Positions 58,228-64,000 of a DNA stretch of 64,000 nt are shown one piece after another; position 1 is the stretch's first letter, and each line of letters starts with the position of its first letter. The stretch is from assembly GCF_021155765.1 (NCBI RefSeq), contig NC_060118.1, positions 9,297,646-9,361,645 of the forward strand. The letters are read 5' to 3'. Source of the DNA: Diprion similis. Lineage: Eukaryota; Arthropoda; Insecta; Hymenoptera; Diprionidae. The position numbers and the translations under genes are program-made. The notes below the pieces were generated by a model. It did no database searches. It saw only the letters and a list, made by a program, of their open reading frames with translations, and was not told the DNA's origin.

Positions 58228-59039
58228 ACTTAAGGTGCTTATAAACAAGCGTCGTACATCTCGAAAACTTGGGGAAGCAAAACTCCTATACCGCTCAAGC
58301 GATCAAAGTGAAACTTGGGTAATTAATGCCTTATTTTCGCAAAAAGTGGAGCTTCTTTTTACTTTTTCAAAATTTGGAAAAAAAAATTACGGATTGGTTA
58401 CCACCCACAGAAATTGACCAAATTTCCACAGTTACACTGAATGGATCGAACTATCCGGTATGATGCCACTCGGCGGTGATGAAACAGACATTTTGAGCCC
58501 AGTTCCATGAGATTTGATGGTGAAATGACGAGATGGCAGCTGATCTGGTTTTCGATTACGAAGTACACCAAAATCTCATTTTGGTGACGTTTGTTACCGA
58601 CCTTTCATGTCTGCCGATAATTTTTTACCAACATTACACGCATACATTACAGGCATGCGCGTAATGTCGGTAACAAATGTCGCCAAAATGAGATTTCGGT
58701 GTTCTTCATAATCGAAAATCAGAGCAGCTGCCATTTCGTCATTTCACCATCAAATCTCATGGAACTAGGCTCAAAATGTGTGTTTCATCACCGCCGAGTG
58801 GCATCATACCGGATAGGTCGATCCATTCAGTGCAACTGTGAAAATTTGGCCAATTTCTGTGAGTGGTAACCAATCTGTAAAATATTTTTCCAAATTTAGA
58901 AAAAGTAAAAAGACGCTCCACTTTTTGCCAAAATAAGGCATTAACTGCCCAAGTTTCACTCTGATCGCTTGAGCGGTATAGGAGTATTGCATCCCCGCGT
59001 TTTCGAGGTGTATAACGGGTCTTCATAGGCACCTTAAGT
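58228..59039. mobile_element. Large foldback element: 374-bp inverted arms, 64-bp loop
   Basis: Left arm 58228-58601 and right arm 58666-59039 are of equal length and reverse complementary. The outer ends are acttaaggtgc and gcaccttaagt; inner partners are tttgttaccgac and gtcggtaacaaa. Shared markers include ggtatgatgccactcggcgg on the left and its complement on the right. Identity is roughly 90 percent by eye. Frames inside the arms are short and mirror each other, so no protein is supported. Confidence 0.88.
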
Positions 59040-62000
59040 AAGATGTGTACCAACGGCGTCAAAATACCCTAGAACTGTGGTGATTAATTGTTGTGACGTT
59101 CGATCTGCGTGGGGAAAAAATGAGCGGGACTTCAAATAACTCACACCACAACTATACATGATGGCATTGGCGAGCAGGTTAGCATTCGCCAGAAAAATAA
59201 TTCCCTAACAATATAGGAATTTGTTTAGACAGTTGGTACACACCTCACTTAAAGGCTTTAACCTCGAAGAAAGGGGCTGTGGTAGGAGTTCTAGGCACAC
59301 CATGTATACTCACACGACTTTCGGGCCCCTGGGACCTCGGCGATTGACTGTGTAGGCGCACTTTGATAAGCTGCAATGGCTTTTGCAAGCGCTTTGGAGC
59401 CGTCTATACAGGTTGTTGGTAATATCCAGAACACCGTCGTTCAAGTCGAGGGGAAATCGCAAAGCCCAAAATCCAGTGATTAATCCCCTTGGGAAAATTT
59501 TTACCCTCAAGCTGTTTCCTGAGGAACTTATTAAATCTCCCAGATCCCTCTATGAAACATATCCGGTAAAACGTTGGAAATTTTCACAGTTATTTGTAGA
59601 GAGAAAAATGGACAGAAAGTCGATATTTTTTATTCAAGGATAACGTTTTTCCTGATTAATTTATTCAGCATGTTAATAAGAATATATATTCGAACAGAAA
59701 ATATATACCTTTATTTTGTCTAATTTTTTCATTATTGAGTTCTGATCGAAATTCGGTACTTTCAGGGTAAACCATCTTTTTACTCTCACAGCGTTTTAAC
59801 AAACAGTTTTTTATCTGTTTGTTCTTCGTCGGTGACGCGTTGAAATTTTTTTTAGCCTCTTCTTAGCGCTGTATAATGTATATAGAGTTGCGTGGTTATA
59901 CAGGGAAATTATAGGGTTCGCCTAATTGAGATCTTCCACGTTTTAACCATGCTAATTACCCAATTTCCATTCGCAGTTCGTGTCGAAAATTCGGTGAGTA
60001 TACCTAATACGAGTTAATTTGAAAGTTGTATGGATTCGCACATCGTAAGAGGCGAATCAAACTGCAGAGCGGATTTCTCCGCTGATAAACTTCTCGTTTT
60101 CTACTCGAGGAGATAATTGTACAATCTTGAAAAGTTGTAAACTGATGACGTATCGCCTCATCGTTCACATCGTGACCTGAGATACGACAGGTCGGGCAGT
60201 TTTACTGATCTTCGCTGCTCGTTTAATTATCTAACGAATTATTAGGTTGCTACTGTATTTCATACTACAAGGCGAACAAAGAAATTCTAGTATCTTTTTA
60301 TAAAATTGGCAATACATTTAGTATCAGGTTTATATCATAAAGAATAAGGTACGTGTATTTCTATTTTCATCATTTTATCGAGGAGATGAGCTTTTTTTCT
60401 TCATTGAACTCTAATTTGTTAAATTTCAATGCAAAAACTCGCGACACGTTATTCTGTTTCAAGATACAAAATCAGATAAATCGAAAGCTTAAAACGGCGT
60501 GATTTCCTGTAATTTGCAGTAAAATATAGAATTCAAGTCAGTTTTTCATTATCAATTTAAATAGAGCAGAGAAACATCTAATACAGAATTACAAATACAA
60601 CTCAATCGAAATGTAACGTAAAATATAAAAAACTTGATCACCTGACTTTGCAAATTTTCAGACTCAAAATTTGTTTCGTCGTTTTTTTTTTTTTAACGAT
60701 ATTTTTGCAGCCTATAACGACTCAACGACTCAATTCAAAGTGTGAAAACTGAAAATTATAACGTCTCGAGCATCGACTGTTGTACAATTATCCATGCAGA
60801 CACTTCTTGCTAACAACGCGACTCATCGCCGCTGCCGGTGACGTGTTTGCAAATTTAATTAAGCTCGAATGAGGTCTTTTGTGCAGGTGCGTCGGCGGAT
60901 CCGCCTCTCGTTGCCTCTCATCGGGCTTTGACGTTTCTGCTTCGGGGGTGGAATTGGCCTTGCTGCAGTCTAACAGGCGTCGGGGTTCCCCGTCTTTATT
61001 AGCCTCGAGCCGGTAGAGGATATCGCTAAATCTAATCGCAACTAAGTCGCTGGGGATTTTCCTCTCGTCAGCTGTTACTGTTAGGGATAACAATCTTAGT
61101 TCCGAGGGGCTGAATAGACTCGTTTATCCTCGCTGTATATGTAGTTTTATTTCACTTTTACGTATAATTCTTGTCCATTTCCATATTTCATCTCTCTGCT
61201 CGTTGAGTCTTGCTGCCGTATTTCGTTTCTCTCGTACCGAGAGGTTCTCTTGAAAGAACTGCTCGACAATTGCAACTCATCTGGTCACATGTCTAGCCAA
61301 CTTTGTAAAAATGTTACTAGAATGGCGGACAGAGTGACCGGTCCCTAGTGGATAATGGCAGCGCTGTGATCTGGCTAATCTGAAGAATGCGTTCTGAAAT
61401 TACCTCCCAGTGATGCCAACAATTTTTTATCTCTTTAGCTCTGCCTCTGTTCTCGGGAGTTTTTACCGCTATTAGATAATTTCGGAACGCACACAGTTTA
61501 GTAACTTACTAGATATAACTAAAATCGGTCTAGTAATTTGACACAGTAGCAGCGTTGCTCATGAATTTGTCGCTCTGCTGTTCGGATGAATGAACTTCAA
61601 GCAGCAAATACTTGCACCGGAAGTGCTAGTAACTTTTACTGAATTGCTGCTGCTGATGCTGCTAACTTTTGCTGCCCATGAAATCTCACCCTAACACGTG
61701 AGAGGTTATGGTTATTGTTGACTGTCTCACTTGTCGACCAATTGATTCTAGGGAATTTCTGCGAGAATCGATGTCAGCCAATCAAAATTAAGCAAGTTAA
61801 ATCACGCGCATTACGAGCAGGTTCTTTCAAGAAAACCTTTCGAAATATACTCGTGTAGGATTTTCTCTTTTGCAGGACAACGTTTGTTGAACCTGAGAGA
61901 TCACGACGTAGCCTACGTAACTTTATATATATATACATATACATATATACCATGGCAGAGATCAGACTCGGCTTACCGTCCGGCTAACGGAAGCCGCGAA

Positions 62001-64000
62001 ATCCTTTATGGACGTTTCGCCGCCTCCTCGGCTTACCGAAACGTAACTTTACCTCGGCTTACCCAATTGTGTGTGTATGCTTCTGCACAACGAGCATAAA
62101 TTTCTAAAGTTTCGGTCAGTTCTAAGCTAGGTATTTTCAATTTTTGAATCATTACAAAAATATGTAATAGTTTGAGTTACAAAATTAAAATTAGTTTTCT
62201 AGGTGTAACTTGAAACTATAGTATATATGTGCATTACATGTGTAACTATTTTTTTTCGTTGTCTTCGCTATGGTCCAATATTTTCTTGTAACTATTGCGA
62301 TAGTTCGATATTCGTGCGACAATAAATCATAAGATTTCCTAAATTTCTTGACGTTCAATTAAATTCGTGAATAATTCCTGCTGAAATCTGACAGGATCGC
62401 GTAATGAAATCTTGTAAAATCGTACAAACATGTAAATTCTTCGAGCTCTGTATTCAAATGCAATAACTAAATACTTCATCGTTCAAGCCCAAGAAATCAC
62501 TGAGATTTGAGCAAAATGCTTGAAATCCCGTCAATTCTATAAGTTAGTTTTAAGATCCGAGTGGGAGTAAAGTTCTTCATACTAACATAATTATCCATAA
62601 TTCCAAATCATTCTCCGTTAGAACAATGCAAAGTGAAAAGACGAGAAGAGAAACGTTTTCCCAAGTGTTCCGAATCTGTAGCAAAAAGAGTGGAAAAAGT
62701 GGAAAGTTTTCGTGATCGAGCCAGGCTGACAACTTTATTAATCCGCTGACGGAATTCCGGAATTTAAGCCGTCCATATCAGCAGCTCATGGGGTTGAGAC
62801 TTGACCCTATATAGGCACTATTTCTGACACGTGTTCGTCGGTATCGCGTCAGCGTCAGTAAAGAATAACGTGAAGCTTGTAACGCCAGTGAACTGGGCAA
62901 ATATTTGACCATGGGAAAATGGAAAGGTTCTCTTTGCACCAGGAAGTCACAGTAGGGAGGCGGGCATGCAGAGGGATGTTGTCAAGTGGGAAAAGAGAAG
63001 GTCTCCTCGAGAAGTGCGCCCGTTTAGTTTTAAAGGGAAAGGGATGTTAAGAAGGGATGGAAGAACGCCAAAACTGAGTGAAAAAATAAAATTAAAAAAA
63101 TAAAAAAGAAAAAAAAACGAAACCCTGCTTGATTATTTTCAATAAAAAAAAGTCAAGCGGATGTTAAAGTTTCATGAATTCATTCAAAAAGGAACTCTTT
63201 GTGACCAATTTAAGAAACATCATCGCTACATCCATCGTGAGAATAAAAGTAGTATTTTGAAAATTTCGCAACTTCGTAACGCAAATTCCCTTAATGATTG
63301 TTTGTTTATTTTTGTTTTTTTTTCACAAATTTTATAATCGTCATTTGACAACGCTCATCATACTAATTACTGGGATTCCTTAGAAAATTTCCGCACTGAT
63401 TTTTGGTACTTGAGGTTTTTTTTTCTTGTTTTTTACTGTCATCTTTAGTTGATTTGTTGTTTTTTATTCTTGTTAAAGCGAGTGAATTATACGAAAAAAA
63501 AAGTACAACTTCGCAGGCAACGGATCTCCGCAAGCCGGCGTCGCGACGCTAAGCGTCCCGCTGTTTCCGATCCGCGCGAAAATGAGACGCGAAGCAGCGG
63601 AAGGAAGACGAATTAAGTGGGCCGTTGGCAGGCAAGTCACGCGAGCAGGTAAACGAAGAATTTTCTCAACACCTGTCTCACAGTCGAGTTTCTCCCGCGG
63701 TCCGGGAAAACCGCGAATTTTTTCCGCACATAATCTCGAGCTCGAGGCACGGGGCGAGAAACTTGGAACGCGAACGTGTGAAGGTCGAAAAAAAGTAAAA
63801 AGGTAAAAGAAAAGGTTGAAACCCTTCGTGCAGAGTTGTTCATTTCTTTTATTCATACACGTGACATGCGAGCGTGTGTACAGAGTTTAGGATAAACTTA
63901 CATCCTGAAAAAAAGTTTATCCAGCTAGTAGCGCCTATCGTGAAAGAGTTGAAACGAAATTTCGCTGCATTTACCAGCCATTGATGAAGAAATTTTTTTA
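59040..64000. other. Gene-poor right end of window
   Basis: Nearly 5 kb without a supportable gene on either strand. The longest frames (101 codons minus at 60788-61093; 127 codons minus at 63473-63856) lack recognisable motifs and flanking exon structure. 63500-63800 is GC-richer than its surroundings. Nothing resembling an RNA gene was noticed. Confidence 0.5.

Noticed and set aside
58757-59062. 101-codon minus-strand frame at the right foldback arm
   Set aside because: Mirrors a frame in the left arm (58235-58417); both are products of the inverted repeat and carry no known motif.
60788-61093. 101-codon minus-strand frame
   Set aside because: Begins with a plausible Met, but there is no domain, no splice partners and no recognisable family.
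63473-63856. 127-codon minus-strand frame in the GC-richer end
   Set aside because: Low-information basic/Ser-rich sequence in a GC-rich patch; overlapping frames on both strands are also open, which points to composition rather than coding.

Overview
This is eukaryotic, almost certainly insect, nuclear DNA. Coding regions are split into short exons with GT..AG introns, the spacers are AT-rich, and the gene set fits an insect: one kinase-less TRPM channel, a pickpocket-type DEG/ENaC channel, paired ODF3/SHIPPO sperm-tail genes, an SV2-like MFS transporter and a cysteine-rich DUF4773-type secreted protein. A hymenopteran such as a sawfly is my guess, but the sequence alone does not settle it.

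Layout. 1-10818 is a 304-bp satellite array with strict higher-order structure: five successive 2128-bp blocks of seven monomers each, then a decayed edge monomer. About 1 kb past the edge lies a five-exon gene for a secreted Cys-rich protein with a Pro/Gly/Gln-rich segment (11778-13950, +). UTP11, a ribosome-biogenesis factor (14189-14950, -), converges on it. A long TRPM gene (17281/18799-28095, +) follows, with two candidate first coding exons, two in-frame cassette exons and an open-frame intron just before the pore. 28096-34513 is AT-rich 3' UTR and spacer with microsatellites and two inverted-repeat elements. A 12-exon pickpocket-like channel gene runs from 34514 to 39145 (+). Two ODF3-like genes of 4 exons each (39981-42143 and 42643-43770, both -) follow, then an 11-exon SV2-like transporter (46470-50353, +). 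50354-64000 holds no gene I can support, only inverted repeats, a degenerate tandem repeat and low-complexity tracts.

History. 41.1-45.0 kb and 45.1-50.0 kb are diverged copies of one segmental duplication. The left copy kept the second ODF3 gene and reduced its transporter to a 76-base first-exon relic plus intron sequence. The right copy kept the transporter and reduced ODF3 to an exon-4 relic. This is reciprocal loss. A composite palindromic element occurs three times: in an intron of the pickpocket gene, in an intron of the first ODF3 gene and in an intron of the transporter. Five further inverted-repeat (foldback) elements of unrelated sequence are spread over the window.

All exon models were built by hand from splice consensus, phase continuity and protein-family fit. 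No alignment or search was run.
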